A DNA stretch of 64,000 nucleotides from Manis javanica (taxonomy: Eukaryota > Chordata > Mammalia > Pholidota > Manidae): positions 88,646,001-88,710,000 of the forward strand of contig NC_133157.1 of the NCBI RefSeq assembly GCF_040802235.1, in the 5' to 3' direction. The position numbers and the translations under genes are program-made. The notes beneath the pieces were generated by a model that saw nothing but the letters and a program-made list of their open reading frames with translations, ran no database searches and was not told the origin of the DNA. Shown in pieces: positions 1 to 13,870 of this stretch (positions are counted from its first letter, which is position 1; each line of letters opens with the position of its first letter).

Positions 1-109
1 TGTATAACAATCCATGAACACTCTGAAGGGCATGAACAACCTGGGTGAATCTTACAAACAGTATTGCAAAAAGAAACTGGGCTTAAAAGTATACTGCATA
101 ATTCCATTT

Positions 110-133
110 ATATATATATATATATATATATAA

Positions 134-190
<57 letters not shown>
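110..190. repeat. (TA)n microsatellite
   Basis: Almost pure TA dinucleotide run with one short interruption (TAAATG) near 131-137. The open frame that crosses it reads alternating Tyr-Ile and is not a gene. Confidence 0.97.
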
Positions 191-191
<1 letters not shown>

Positions 192-199
192 CTTTAAGG

Positions 200-1689
200 G
201 CAAAACTACTCTGTAGAGTTAGAAGAGTGGTGATCTTTGAGAGGTGGGATATAGGGTACTTGGGGGAAGAGAGGAGGAGGGCTTTAGGATGCTGGCAAAA
301 TTCTGTCTCCTGCTTTGGGTGGACTCACTTTATGAGATTGCCAAGCCATGCACTTGGGATTCTGCACTTTTCTGTACACATGCTATATTCAACTAACAAA
401 AGTCATTGATTTAAAATATTGCACTTTAAGATGAAGGATGGGAAGTTTGTGATCCAAATATATTTGCACTGTCCCTGTAAGCCACGAAGAGCTGGTAAGG
501 GTTTTAAGTAGAAGTGGAGGGGTGTGCTGGGTTGTAACAGGACACAGAATCTCTGGTGGTGGAGAAGCAGAGGGAATGGTAGGAAAAGAGGGCAGGAGGC
601 TGCTGCAGCAGCAGAGTAGGAAGGAGAAAAGGGGGATCCTGCTCCAGGGCCACTGCTGTGAAGACAGGATCATCCTGAGGGAGCATGAATCCCAGTGACC
701 ATGTGAAATACAGGGCAGAGAAGGGCTGAGTTTTCTGGCAAATATGGCCAGACAGAGAGAATGAATCCAAGAAGATGAGGTGACGTGCAGCATGCTTCCA
801 CCACTCCAACTGTGGTCACCCACAGCAGGGGCGGCATGACGCTGTGACAGAGCAGCAGCTCCCAGTCCTCCTCACCTGGCTGGCCCCTCAGCCCCTCCCG
901 TGCTCTCATAGCCCAGTGGGAGGTGTCAGACACAGTCTCTGGGCCTCAGGGCTTAGCCAGATTTGCTGCCTCTGCCCCTTTAAGATTCCAAATCTCCTGT
1001 GCTCTCTACATCCTAGTATTTTTAACACCCAGAGATGTAAGGGGCGCCCTTCCAGCAGCAGCCAGGAAAAATTAAATGTAAAACTCCATTATCAAGTGAT
1101 CGAACAGCAGCACTAGAGCAGGACTGATGGAATTACAAGCCTCCTTTGAGGTGGACAGTGGTCGCTCCGTGACAGCGCCCACGAAGTGGTCTTGCCTAAA
1201 GGCAGGCCTGAGCCTAACTAAGAAAATAACCGAAGAAACCCGGAATCCAAATATGCTGAGAACAACCGGCCCACAGGGACTCTAAAAGAGACAACATCCT
1301 AGACAGAAGAAACGTGGCAACTATTGTAGATCAGAAGAGAATAAAGAGACAAGACCAAGTACAACCCCAGTGGGTTCCTCTTCCATGGCTTCTGGAGATC
1401 TCCCCGTGCTGGGATGGCATGTCAGGAAGGAAGAGATGGTGGTCCGAGATGCTGCAAAGAGCTGTTTGGATTACTGGATTTTTTAACATGGAGTGGGTAT
1501 TTGGTTAGTTTTTTTTAATAAGCAGGAGGAAGCTTGAAGGAACACCTGAGTAGTTATATACAATGCCAAGGAGCTGCTCCTGGAGAGATCTGAGCTGCAG
1601 AGTGAGCTGTTCTGCAGTGGTGCTACCTCTTTTTGAACATGGGGGATGGAGAGGCTGCCATGTTAGCAGAAGTGGTCAGGAATACTGAC
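200..1689. other. Gene-free stretch, nothing recognised
   Basis: No exon with convincing splice sites, no RNA gene and no repeat family I can name. Short open frames on both strands overlap one another and show no protein family resemblance. Confidence 0.5.
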
Positions 1690-2223
1690 TGTGGTGATTA
1701 ATTTTATGAATCACCTTGACTGGATCATAGGGAGCTTGGGTATTTGGCTAACCATTATTTCTGGGTGTGTCTGTGAGGTTGTTTCCGGGTGAGATTAACA
1801 TTTGAATCAATAGACTGAGTAAAGAGACTGCCTCCTTGATGCAGATGGGCCTCAGCCAATCCATTGAAGGCCTGAATAGTAAAAAAGGCAGAGGAAGAAT
1901 TTATTCTCTGCCTGGCTGCCTGAGCTGGGATGTGGTCTCCTATCCTCAGGCTGGGAATTATGCCATCAGCACCCCTGGTTTTCAGCTTTCGGAATCAGCC
2001 TCGAATTTGTACCACCAGCTTTCCTGGGTCTCCAGCTTGCAGGTGGCATATCCTGGGACTTCTTAGCCTCCATAATTGCATGGGCCAATCCTTTTAATAA
2101 ATCTCTCTCTCTGTAGTACCTGAGAGAGATATATATCTCATACATATGTACGTATGTATCTCTAAATCCTTATATATCCTACTGGCTCTGTTTCTGTTTC
2201 TCCAGAGAACCCTGGCTAATACA
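1690..2223 (+). mobile_element. Ancient MER/LTR-type interspersed repeat, family not assigned
   Basis: The block begins TGTGGTGATTAATTTTATG and ends CCCTGGCTAATACA, with TG and CA termini. I recognise the overall sequence as a common mammalian interspersed repeat (a TTAATTTTATG start, 'gaaggcctgaatag' in the middle, 'ataaatctctctct' near the end) but cannot fix the family name. A CT run and a short palindrome GAGATATATATCTC lie near 2103-2140. TG...CA ends fit a solo LTR, but a DNA transposon is not excluded. Confidence 0.55.
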
Positions 2224-5200
2224 TTGAATTTGTGACTCACCAGTGTATCAGCTACAGTCAAAGCCATGATGTGGATGGTACCTTCCCTAGCACAGAGGGC
2301 AGCACCTGGGACAGCACCCTGGAACCCGCCCTGGGGATCAGGAAGGGTCTGTAAACAATACCTGGAACCCCCACCGTGGGGCAAGCCCAGAGGTCGGGGT
2401 CACAAAAGCAGGGGTTTGACTACATGAGAAAACTGGAAGGAGAGGCATTAAATAGAATTTGGACTTTTCCCTGCTAACTTCAGACAATCAAACAGCCAGT
2501 TTTCTACATTGACTTGCTTAGTTTTCATAGCTTCTCTGTGTTTATTTGAAATGTCACTGCCTGGAAGATTTGCAAATGAGTATTGCTTCTTAAAATGTTT
2601 TTCTCTGAGGCTTAATGGGGAATTGACATGGTGCAAAAAATATCACACATGTTATTGGAAGAGGGAAATACTACCCTTGTGGAAGGAAGTGGTGGGGTCA
2701 GTTAGCATCAGTAAGTGTGGGCCATCGGAAGGCCTCTCCTCCTGTCATGGAACAACGTGAGGAGCTGGCCTTGTCCCAAATGGTTAACCTGAGTTGAATG
2801 AAGCCTTCCTATCTGCCTTCCAGTGTATGGACAAATAGAGGACAAAGGAAAAGTGTAGTAGCTTCCCAAGGAAATACATGAAATTGGGAGGTGGAATGTT
2901 TCACAGAACAACTGGGTACAGTTGTATAAATGTCCCTTCAAAAAGTTAAGGTCATATAAAAAGGGCTGGGGGGGAGTGGGAGGAAACTATTCTTTATTAA
3001 CAGGGATTATACTATGCATAATAATGTAATGTGCCCTCCTTAATTGGACCCTGGTGATTACACAGGAAGACAGATTTTGAGATAACTGGAAAACTTGATT
3101 ATGAATTGATGTTGGAGATACTGGGAAATTATTTTGTTAGGTATGATAATGATCATAAGATTATGAAGTAAAAGTTTTCTTTAAAAAAAAAGAAATGCAT
3201 ACCTAAGTATTTAGAGGTGAATCATCATACTGTCTATAACTCATATTGCAACTGCTGCAGAAAAACGGGAAGGTGTCATTTTATAGAGATACACAACAAA
3301 ATATTTCAGGGCCAATGTCATGCCTATAGCTTACATTAAAATATTCCACACACAGCCCCCCAAATTAATAAAGCAAATAGAGCAGAATCAGACATTACTA
3401 ATGTTCACCAACATCTGGTTCGCCCTACTTTCTGATCCGTGGAGAGTTACACTCCCCAAAGTCCCTGAAGTTAGTACAATTGTGGCCAGGTTATTAGATC
3501 TGGCTGATGGCACATGAGCAGGAATAATAAGGTACTTGAAGGGCAAGCATCTAGTCATCTGTATTGGCTCTCCAGACTGCTCTAGCCTGCACTGCTGTAA
3601 AGTCAAAAGGCTCTTGTTTTGATGTTGTCATCATAAGAACATGAAGCCTCTGTCAACCTGGGTCTCCTAACAATGCTTAAAATGAAGTACAGTCCTCAAC
3701 TATTCCACCAACCTATGCTGGGCATAGAGCAATAAATTCTATTGCTTTAGAAGTCTCTGTAAGGCTACCAGAATTGTTTGTTACTGAAGTATCACATAGC
3801 CTTCCCTGACTGATACAGTTAAAACTAGGTGATGCATTGATTTCATTATTCTCTCTACTTTTCTGAACTTTTTTTACAATGAAAAGTCTGAATAATGATT
3901 TTCTTTGAACATGAGAGTCTATGTTGCTGGCATTATAATGAGATATTAGTTAATGAGAATTAACACCTTCTTTTGATGCAGAGGCCAAGCCTGGAGTCAG
4001 CTCCAGAGCCATCAGCACAGATATTTTGGTCTAATGGAAAGAGTCAGGACTTAGTATTGCTTCTATATTTTATTCCAACTCACAAGAGTGAGGTTGTCTG
4101 GATTTCAGGTTCCTTCCCTCTAAAATAAGGAAACTTTTAGGAAGCCTCTAAGAAGCTTTCCATTTTAAAGAGATAAGGCTACCTAAAGTTCTTACTCTTA
4201 AGAAGAAAGCTGGAGCAATTTTTAGTGTCAAAAATACGGATTTAAGTGCTATTTTAAGGCAACAAGAGTAATGCAACCCTTAAACAGAAATAGCAATCAA
4301 CAAAATACTACACTGGAATAATATATCTTAATAAGAGCACACCGTGACTAAGGGCAGAAGGTTAGGAGCATACTTCCCATCTTCACGCCCCTCGCCCCCT
4401 CGCTTTCCCGTGGGGCTCTCCCTGGAGCCACATTCCTGTCCTCTCTCCTCTCCTTACTTTTTCCTTGTGCTGGGGAAGAGAAGGGAGTCATCTGATTGAT
4501 TACCATCAAAGTCAGGACAATGGTGTGTCACTATAAAGGTGGGAAGGGGGATGAGTTTGTAAGGGGATACACAGAAGGAACTTCCAGGATGGAAGGCAAA
4601 GCTGTATTTCTTTACTTGAGTAGTGGTTTTAAGTGTATGCCTGACAATAATTCAATATTATTGAATTATTTGCCCACAATATTAGGTCATATATGTGTTT
4701 TTTGTGGTTTTCTGAATTTTCACTTTATAATACAAAGATTTTGACTGTTCATTTGGGGAGAGAAAGCTAACTAAAGGGAGGGAGCACCTTCCTTTTCTGC
4801 CTCTCTTTGGGATCTACCTATCTGTGGAAGCCTACTTTCTCTGCTGCTCCATGCCCTGAGTCTAGGGACCAGGTCCCCCCAAAGATGGGGAGGCAAATAG
4901 TTATAACAGCTGGTAGCAATTGTCCATTGCCGTGGGTTCTATATGAGTTGCTTTTGTCCTGGAGCCCAGGACTCACGGACCCATTTGTTGCGGATGGCAA
5001 GCCACACTGCCTAGCAGCCCCAGCGGTGGTCAGAGGAATAGAGGAAAAGCCGAGGTAACACAGACATGGACGTTGGCTCCCCAAGGCCAATTTCTTAACA
5101 GGGTCGGGGGGAGTAGCATCGTGTAATGTGCATTTTTTGTATTGCATGTTAATATTCAACGATGCTGTAGGAGATGAGAAAACAGAAAAGAGGAAAATAT

Positions 5201-8200
5201 AAGTATAGATGTGAGATGTAAGTAAAGATCAGTAAGTTTGGATGTGAGATGAAGTGGCCGAGGGGAAAAAAAATCTGAATGGCACAACAATAAAATTTTG
5301 ACATTACCATCAGAAGAGACTTAGTACCAGATCTTACAAAGGAAAAATAAAAACAATGGCTCTTCTTCTCTGACAAGACAAGTTCACGGAGCCAAGGGCA
5401 CATTTGCATGTTGGAGGATTTGTCTTCTAACCTCTGCAACTCCTCTGTGAGGTTACAGGGAGATCCAGGAACCTCAAATGAGGACCCTCACAACAGCAAA
5501 ACAACCTTTGAGGCACCAAAGAAAGCCCTTCACCCTCACTCTCTTTGTCCCATCCTTCAGCTGCAAATGACTATTTTTGATAACCATGCTTACTTGTCTC
5601 TGTTTTATGTCAGTGAGTAGGTTTTTGGGCTGAAAATGTGCCCCAGTTTGAATCTAAATAGACACTAATTCCATGCACACTCACGCATGCATGCTCACAT
5701 GTGCTCTCACAGTATATTGGGCATCACAGCAACGAAAGAAAATAACTTAAAACTAGCCAGAAACACTGCCAACAACAAGCACAGGGGGGTAGCTGAGCCC
5801 TAGTCCAGACCTGGGGGAATCCAGGCCCTCCACTCACAGAAACTGAAGAGGCCCAAGCACAGAGGGGGCCCCCTGAAGCCTGTCATGGTTTCCTGCATGA
5901 GGCTGCAACCTCTCTGGAAGGGGGCTGCTGGCGTCTGCCAAAGCTAGGAGGGGATGCACGGTGGGACCCCTTAAGGGAAACCATAGGGCACCTGGATTAC
6001 TGATGGAAGGGCTGTGCTGATACCCCATGGGGTGGCCTGGGCCCTGCTCTTCAGCCACTGCTGCAGGACCTGTCAGCCAAAGGTGGGAAATACATCCAGT
6101 TTGCTCCATTACCAGCCATACGAAGAGGTGTAACTACTTGGTCTGCAAATTGTCAGGCTATCCACCGAAAAGTTAAGGGCAACAGGTTAGAGAAATGTAA
6201 CTAAAAATCACATTTCCCAGTGGTTGTAGGATGTGACCCAGTTTGCATCCTAAAAAACACATCTGGAGCCATATAATAGGAAGCAATGGGTGAAGTAACC
6301 CAGAAAGTAATACACTAATAGGGCAAGAGCACATTATCTCATGGAAAATAATAAATTGTGTTCCCAAAGCCTTAGGACACTCAGGAACAAATTCTTTGAT
6401 AACAAGGACTAAAGACACATTCCTTTGACAGGAAGTGTTTGAACAACTATGTAATGAAGTAAGCTCTTCATCTGTCAAGGGAGAAGCACAATTATCACAG
6501 GAGATAAGCTGAGCCAGAGGTGGCAGGTGGGTTCCTGGCAGATACTATGCAGATCACAGGAATAAAGTCTCTGGCCATGGATATGAGCTCAGGGATAGCA
6601 GTGGCTGTCCCACCAGATCTGCAATGCCAGGTGTCCAGTCACCTCGTTTCAGTAAAGGCCCCCACTCATGCCCAGTGTGACAGACACACACTGGACACTC
6701 AGGCTGTCATGTTCAGGGAGGGATGGAGGACTTGGCTCCTGTGCTTGGCTCCTGCCTCCTCTTCTTTCCACATGTGACTTTCCTTTGACTTTTTAGCCTA
6801 TAGACATTTCAGAGGCAGCAATTAAAAATAGGCCAGAGCACAGAAACAAAAAATAGGGTGTGTAACAAAATACACATCTAAGGTTTGGACAGTGCTGGTG
6901 TTTCAAGATAACTCCTTCTCTTGCATAAGTGGCTGAGAGAGTCTGTAACAAGGACTAAATCACTACATAACAAGATAGACCCACATGCAGAAAAAATACT
7001 TTAAAAAGTCAATACTGTTAGGTATACGGAAGTGAGCTCTACAACTTGGCTGGTAAATGCAGTGGCTTATAAATTGTGTTAAAGGCAGCATGAGTAAGAT
7101 ATCCCCATTTTACATGCATCCTCAGATGAATTACAACGGTTTGGCAATTCTGGATTCAAAAATAGCTAGACATCTTCTCTTTAACTTCATTATTTTAAAC
7201 TTTATAAATTTCCTCTTTTGGTTTTATTGGTCAGATAAATTACTCTTCACACATAATATTTTAAGTCATAAAAAATAGGTGTATTTAACTAAATGAATGA
7301 GTGCTGTTTTATAAACCAGTTGGCCCTTATAAACTAAAAAAGTAGTGCAGATCAACTTGATTATTTCACTTCTGCTATCTGGATGTGATTTTTAAGTGTC
7401 ATCTCTTTGTTTTAAAAATCAATAATGATTATATTCCACCTTAAATATAATTTTTGAGACCTTTGACTTAAAGACCTATGACTAATACTATATTAAGTTA
7501 GCGAAAAACATTGGTATCTGAAATATTTGACAATTAAAATGCATAAAGAGGTTTCAAAACTAATCATTCTATCAACATATATTTGCTTTTTCCAAAGCTC
7601 CAATTAAGATGGTAAATTTATGTTAGATACATTGCCTTTTACACTACAGTGATAAGGTTAAGTTATTTTCAAAAGCTGAAGTTAAAACTTTGAATTTTTA
7701 TCTACTTGCATATATGTATTTGTGTATCTGTCAACAAACATGCATGTAAAAATGTGTCCAACCAAAAAAGCTTATGAATAATAAATGGAGCAAATAGTTC
7801 AGATAAGTATTATTTTGATCTTTGAATATACAGTCTGCTCTTTTGAAAAAAAAAAGGAAACTATTTTGTTTTTTGTCTTCTGTGGAGGACAGAACCCCAC
7901 AGTTAACTCCTATCTCCCAAAGAGTCAACCTTCTGAGAGGCTGTTTTTTATTTGTAGCTTTGTAGTGATTTATTAAATAATTTTAAACAAGTCTGATGTC
8001 TAAAAAGCTAAGTTTACTTACTACTATGATTAGACCTTGCTTTTTCTGGCTTTAGTAATTTCTTATCTTTAGAAAACTCTGACATATGTTCATATCTTGA
8101 TGTGATTAAATATTTGACAACTCTCTTTTGAAATTTCCTTTTTCCTAATCTAGGTCCACAACTAAAACAAAACTAGCAGATCAAAAAGGGAAGCTAGATT

Positions 8201-8716
8201 AATTATATGGTGCTAAAATGTTATCAATGTGTTTCAATAATTATTTAATTTTTAAGTTGAACAGAACATACTTGGGCTCATGTATAATGAATGAGGCAAG
8301 ACTACTCAAGAATTGATGTTTGTTCTTAGATACAAAAACCCTTGTAATTTGGTGGCAGCTATGTTATATACTTTATGGAAGAAATTAAAGGCCCTGGGCA
8401 TTTGTCAGTATCCTCAGTGATCTTAAGTTCTTTCCCTTTGGGTCATCATTGGCTCAATATACCCAACTAGGGCATTCCACTCTCCTCCATTCTAATTAAA
8501 AGCCATAGATGAACCAGAGCTATTCAGTCTTGTCACCCACAGGTGGTTTCATAAACTATAGATCAGAAATTGCTTTTTCTAGAAGTCACACACACACACA
8601 CAAAAAAAAATGCACCAGATGCCAGACAGACTTCCCAAGGAACAAAGTCAGGATTTCCAAGACTTGTTCTACCTAGGAAGAGACAACTCCATGGACATGT
8701 GCCTTACAGTCTGTCT
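2224..8716. other. Gene-free stretch with unassigned repeat debris
   Basis: No gene is supported. The section around 2980-3290 ('agtatttagaggtgaa', 'tgtctataactcat') resembles a degraded mammalian interspersed repeat that I cannot name. Small open frames here, such as 5834-6109 and 6173-6478 on the minus strand, have no domain, no splice context and no family resemblance. Confidence 0.5.
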
Positions 8717-8806
8717 TTCTTCCTTTCCTCCTTCCCTTCACCTCTCTTCCCTTCTCTTTCCACCCTCCTTCTTCCCTCCCTCTCTCCCTTTCCTCCTTTC
8801 TCTTTC
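8717..8806. repeat. Polypyrimidine (CT-rich) tract
   Basis: About 90 bases nearly all C or T on the plus strand, in an imperfect CTTCC/CCTT pattern. It creates spurious Ser/Pro/Phe/Leu-rich open frames in the plus direction. Confidence 0.9.
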
Positions 8807-9727
8807 TTATAGATTATGATAGACTGACTATGATGGAGCTGACATCAATCACAAGGGTTTTCAGAATGTGCTCCCCCTCATTTAGGTTTTATACTTCAAA
8901 ACATCTAGAAGAGGACATCTAGATTACTTAAAAGATAATTTTTGGTAAGAATGATATTCGTGGGTTTCTCTTTCTCTTCAATGTGATTAATTTATTATTT
9001 CCAGAAAAGCTTTGACATTGTTTCCTTTTTCTCCTTAACTACACCACTACCTCTTTAAAGGCAAAAGTCAGAGGCTGCACTGCGGCAGGTACTCGGCATC
9101 AGCCTCTGGAGTGGCTGCCACTCACCAACACAACACGTGCCAAACGTGGGGGAAAACACAGAGGGGAAAACCTGCACTGCTGCTGATTAACAGGGGTCAT
9201 AAGTCAAGAGTTCTTTCACCATCTCCCAAACCCAATTTAACTTAACCACGTTTTCTAATTGGGAGATACATAATTATTAAGTGACTTCTGATGAGATGAC
9301 ATAGTTTTTCTACAGGACATGTTTATAGTAATGTTACTGATTAAAATGAGGTCTGTCTCATTTCCTGAATTATTGATTAATTCAGTTGCTTAATATAAAC
9401 CAAGCATCCCAGGCAACAACATTGTTCTGGATCTCGTGATTTGGCAAAGGAACCTTCACTGAGAGTTGGAGTGGCAGAGAAATGCAGCTCATTGGCTTGT
9501 TTGTCTGCAGTCCAGCATGGGAATATTCTCACACCCCCCACTACAGGTTGACAGATTTTAAATAATTAGTTGTTTGAAAATGTTTTGTGATCTGTATGCA
9601 GAAACTCTATTTTGAGAATGAAAATGCTATAAAATATGCTTCTGGGTTTTGATGAAATTTCTAAGCCAATAGTCTCCATTTAAAAAAAAAAATCACACAT
9701 GCTTAAACAAATTTTAAGCATATCATT

Positions 9728-9789
9728 CTGTGTGTGTGTGTGGCTGTGTGTGTGTATATATATATATATAATATATATATGTGTGTATC
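9728..9789. repeat. Compound (TG)n(TA)n microsatellite
   Basis: Two TG runs followed by two TA runs and a short TG run; a compound dinucleotide repeat in non-coding DNA. Confidence 0.93.
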
Positions 9790-9928
9790 TATGCATATAC
9801 ATGCACACAAATAAAAGAGGAAGAGGCAACAATATAGGCAGACATCCTAATATTTTTTTATCTTACCCCAATGTATACTGTCTTGGAGATCATTGCTCCA
9901 TGCTAAAATGATTACACCTTAAAAGTTA

Positions 9929-9979
9929 AATGTTAGCTAACATTTATGGAACATTTATAATATGCCATACTGCACTAAG

Positions 9980-10044
<65 letters not shown>

Positions 10045-10195
10045 TCTCATTTAATCCTCTAATGACTGTAGAGAGCAAATACTATTTCCCCATTTAATAG
10101 ATGAAAGCCCATTGCTCAAGGAACCACTGCAAATAAGAGGCATCATTGAGACTGAAGTTTATGTAGGTTGAATGCAGAGTCCATGCTTTTAATTT
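9929..10195 (-). mobile_element. MIR SINE (antisense) with internal TA expansion
   Basis: The plus strand reads as the reverse complement of MIR: 'agctaacatttatgg' then 'gcactaagtgcttta', 'tttaatcctct', 'ccccatttaatagatgaa' and 'agagtccatgctttta'. Between the second and third blocks, at about 9985-10040, a pure (TA)n run has expanded inside the element. Confidence 0.8.
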
Positions 10196-10542
10196 TATAC
10201 TTTTACCTGCAAAAGTGACCTTAGTTTCTGCAATATATTTTTAACTTCATTTCTTTTTTACTTCTTTTACATTTTTAAATTATCAAATAATAAATAAATG
10301 TGGTTTAAAAAATCCAAATGGTAAAAAATGTACAAAAGAAATAGGAAAAGCCTCCTTTGCCTTCTCAATCTATTTTCTAAGTGACTTGTCAAAAGATCCT
10401 CAGTATTGAGATATCAAAGACATTTATTTCTCAGAAGTACAGTTGAATTATTTTTGCCTCTTCCTTGGAGTTCTGCTTCTGATAATGGCAGAATTAGTCA
10501 TATTGGATGAAAACTCATACAGATAATAACTGTAAACTCTGT

Positions 10543-10576
10543 AGGCACACCCACACACCCACACACATACACACAT
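10543..10576. repeat. CA-rich simple repeat
   Basis: Short imperfect CACACC/CACACA run, purely simple-sequence. Confidence 0.8.
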
Positions 10577-10984
10577 TCAAAACCTGAGAAAACTATCTGA
10601 AGACACTGGATAGGCACAGAAGAGCAGGAAGAAACTGGAAGGGAGTTGACATTTGGAAGAAAGGAATAGTACTAAGTGAGTCTCCTGATTCTGCAGCTTT
10701 TTGCCTGAGAGCAAGCTTCAGTTTGTGCTATATTCATAGAGGCCAAAATAAAAAACCTGAGGAATTGGGGAAGTAACTTTGGGGAACCCCCAAAAGCTAG
10801 AAAATTAAAGGAGAAATCTCAGAAAGGAGGGAGCTACAGAGCAGGTGCCCCAGATTATTTTTGTAAATGCCACCCAAATCTCTGGCTGGCCCTTGAATGA
10901 TGCACAAGCATGGCAGACTCTAAGCAACACAGCCAAGGCTAAAAGAACCAACAAGAGATCTCAGCAACCTCCCATTGTGTGTGA

Positions 10985-13870
10985 GGCAGAGCTTTTGGTC
11001 AGATAAATTAACCACCTGCTAAAACAAAATAATTAATGTTATTCAGAGGAACAACAGAATTTAGAGTTTCTACAATTTATTATCACAATGTCCAGAATAT
11101 AATTCAGAATTATTAGACATATGAATGACGATTTATGAAAAGCAGTATTTCCTAAACTTGGTCTAAGGACTCCTTTACACTCCTAAAAATTATTGAGGAT
11201 CCCAACAGGATTTTTTCATGCACATTATATCTACTGATATTTACCCTATGATAAATTAAAATGGAAAAAAACCTAAAAATAACAGTAATAAACCCTATAC
11301 ATGTTAATATAAATAACATGTATTCATGAAAAACAACTGTATTTTCCAAAACAAAAATAATTAATGATTAGAGTGGTATTTTGTGTATTTTTTCAAATCT
11401 CTTTGCTGTCTGGCTTAATAGATGGAAGCAAGACTCTCATATATGCTTCTGTATCCAATTTATTGCAATATTCTGTTTTGGTTTAAGTTATGAGAATAAT
11501 GTGGCTTCACATAGTTGGAAAGAGGAATATTTCAATTGTCTTTACAGATAATTATGGATGTTCTTCTTTAGTACTATACTAAAATTTGATAAGAGGTAGT
11601 TTCTTAAATGCTTGCTGCAATGTAGCACCTGAGACTATATTATAGTCTGCTATATCTCACATTCTATTATATTAAAATCCATTGTTGTATGGATTTTTTT
11701 TATCCATGCATGATTTTACAGCTCTAGCTTTGGTCATTTGTGAAATACTGGTTCACTGAGTTATGCAGATCTTGCAAATTTTGACACAGTACATTGCTCA
11801 ATATTAAAAATATCATAGACGCTATATCATTATTAATCTCATAAGGCAAATCTTTAAATAACAGGAAGCTCATGCTCATGATGGTAGATACAAGTTTCTC
11901 AAAATTCCAATTTTTACTTGAAATTCCAAATTAAAATCTACTGTGAGCAACAAATACTTTTATTTCCTTGAAATTACACACTCACATTATTCAGAAATTG
12001 TCAGCTAAATACTGAATTCTGAAAAACTGGTGTCTCTAGACATTGTTCTTTCAATTGAAAATGGTGTTTCATGAAAGAATCAACTAGTTCTGGTCACAAG
12101 TCAACCAACCATGTAAGCCCTTTTACTATCAGCTTCATTGTGAAGCAAAAGTGGCTTATGCATAATTCACATCTTGTTATATAGAATATTAAAAATATAT
12201 GTACTTAGAGGTTAAGGTTTAAAGAAACTAATAGTTTATCTGGCTTTAATAAGGAAATTCTTCAGTAACTAGCTATAAGTACAGCCTGATGCCACTGCCA
12301 TGACTCATGTTAACATGCCAGCAACTGTGCTGATAATTGCTTTTCACCATCATCACAAATGTCAACATATTGAAATAGGTGAATAACATCTTAATATCAT
12401 TATTAAAAATAGTTTTGACCTTGCAGACCTCCAGAAAGCATCTTGGAGAACCTCAGGAGTCCACAAACTTCACTTTGAGAACTGGTGCACAAGAGAAAAT
12501 GTAAACAATGGACACTGACCTCAGGATGACCCAGATGTTTGAATTAGTAGACAAGTAGCTATTATAAGTATGCTCAAATTTTTAAATGGACACATGCTCA
12601 AAATGAATGATCAAATAACTCTCAGCAACAGAAACTATAATTGTGAAATTTAAAAAATTCACTGGATGGGCTTAACAGCAGATAGGAAAAAAGAGTCAGG
12701 AACTGAAAGATAAATCCATTAAAAACTGTCAAATCTAAAACAGAGACAAAGTTAACAGAGTCATAGGATGCTATGAGACACCATCAAAAGGTTTAAGGCA
12801 CTTGTCACTAGAATCCCCCTCCCCACTAAAAACAGAAAGAGAATGGGGTAGAGATATGGTTTTGAAGAAAAATGGCCCAAAGTCCAAATATAAGGGAAAG
12901 ACAAAAATTTTTTAATTCAACTAGCTCAGAGAACCCCAAGTATAAACACAAAGAAAGCCACAATGATACACATGATAGACTGTGGAAAGCCAAAGACATA
13001 GAGAAAATCTTAAAAGCAGCCAGAGAATTACCCACTATAAACAGGGGACACTAACAAATGGCAGTAGGTGTCTCACTCATCAGAAATGACAGAAACCATT
13101 TGCAATATGCTCAAGGGAAAAAAAATTTTCTCAGTTCAAAATTCTGTACCCATTGAAAATGTCCTTGAACAATGAAGGTAAAATAAAGACATTTTTCAGA
13201 TAAAGGAAAACAAAAAGTATTCATGATCAGCAAGTGTACACCTTAAGAAATGCCCAACTAAGTTCTTTAGGCCTAAGGGCAATGACATCAGGTGGGAATT
13301 CTGATGTGCATGAAGAAATGAAGAGTACCAGAAATAATAAATTTATGTGAGAAAATATAAAAGTTGATTTCTTGATTTCCTTAAAATACATTTTACTACA
13401 TAAAGCAAAAGTTATAACAATGTATTATAGATTTGTTGCATGTGTGTGCACAAGAGATGAGTGAGGATATATAGAAACATATACAGTGGCAAGGTTTTCA
13501 TATTTTATGAGAAGCAGCACAACATTAACTCTAAATAGACTGTGTGAAGATAAGAATTTGTGTTGTAATCCATAGGTCAACCATTCAGGAGAAAATGAGG
13601 TACAGATTAAAAACCAATAGGGGAATTAAAATGGAATTTTAAAAAAATTCTATTAGCCCAAAAGAAGGCAAGGAAGGAAGACCAGAGAACAGAGTCAGAT
13701 GCAACAAAAGGAAAAAGAAATTACAAAATAGGAGTCCTAAATTAAACCATCTCAGTAAGTAAATTAAATACAAAGGGGTAAGCCTTCTACTTGATGTCAG
13801 AGACTGTTACAGAATGTAAGAAAAAGCAAAGCTCAGCTATCTGCTGTCTGCAAGAGACACACTGCAAGTA
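10985..13870 (+). mobile_element. HAL1 (L1-related) relic, interrupted by a hAT element
   Basis: The left part (10985-11142: 'caatgtccagaatataattcagaattattagacat') and right part (12485-13870: 'aaaatcttaaaagcagccagagaa', 'gaaggtaaaataaagacattttt', 'agaaatgaagagtac') read as one L1-type element in plus orientation. They match my memory of HAL1, which carries only an ORF1-like region. Many stops make it long dead; the 60-codon frame at 12872-13054 is a residue of it. Outer limits are approximate. Confidence 0.6.
11143..12484. mobile_element. Ancient hAT (Charlie/MER1-like) DNA transposon inside HAL1
   Basis: The left end starts CAGTATTTCCTAAACTTGG and the right end, read in reverse complement, starts CAGTTCTCAAAGTG. 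Both fit degenerate hAT-Charlie terminal repeats of the CAGNGGTTCTCAAA type. The interior ('gactcctttacactcctaaaaattattgagga', 'acctcaggagtccacaaactt') matches a familiar mammalian family. I see no transposase frame and no clear 8-bp target duplication. It splits the HAL1, so it inserted later. Confidence 0.65.

Noticed and set aside
134-409. Frame beginning with repeated Tyr-Ile
   Set aside because: Produced by the (TA)n microsatellite.
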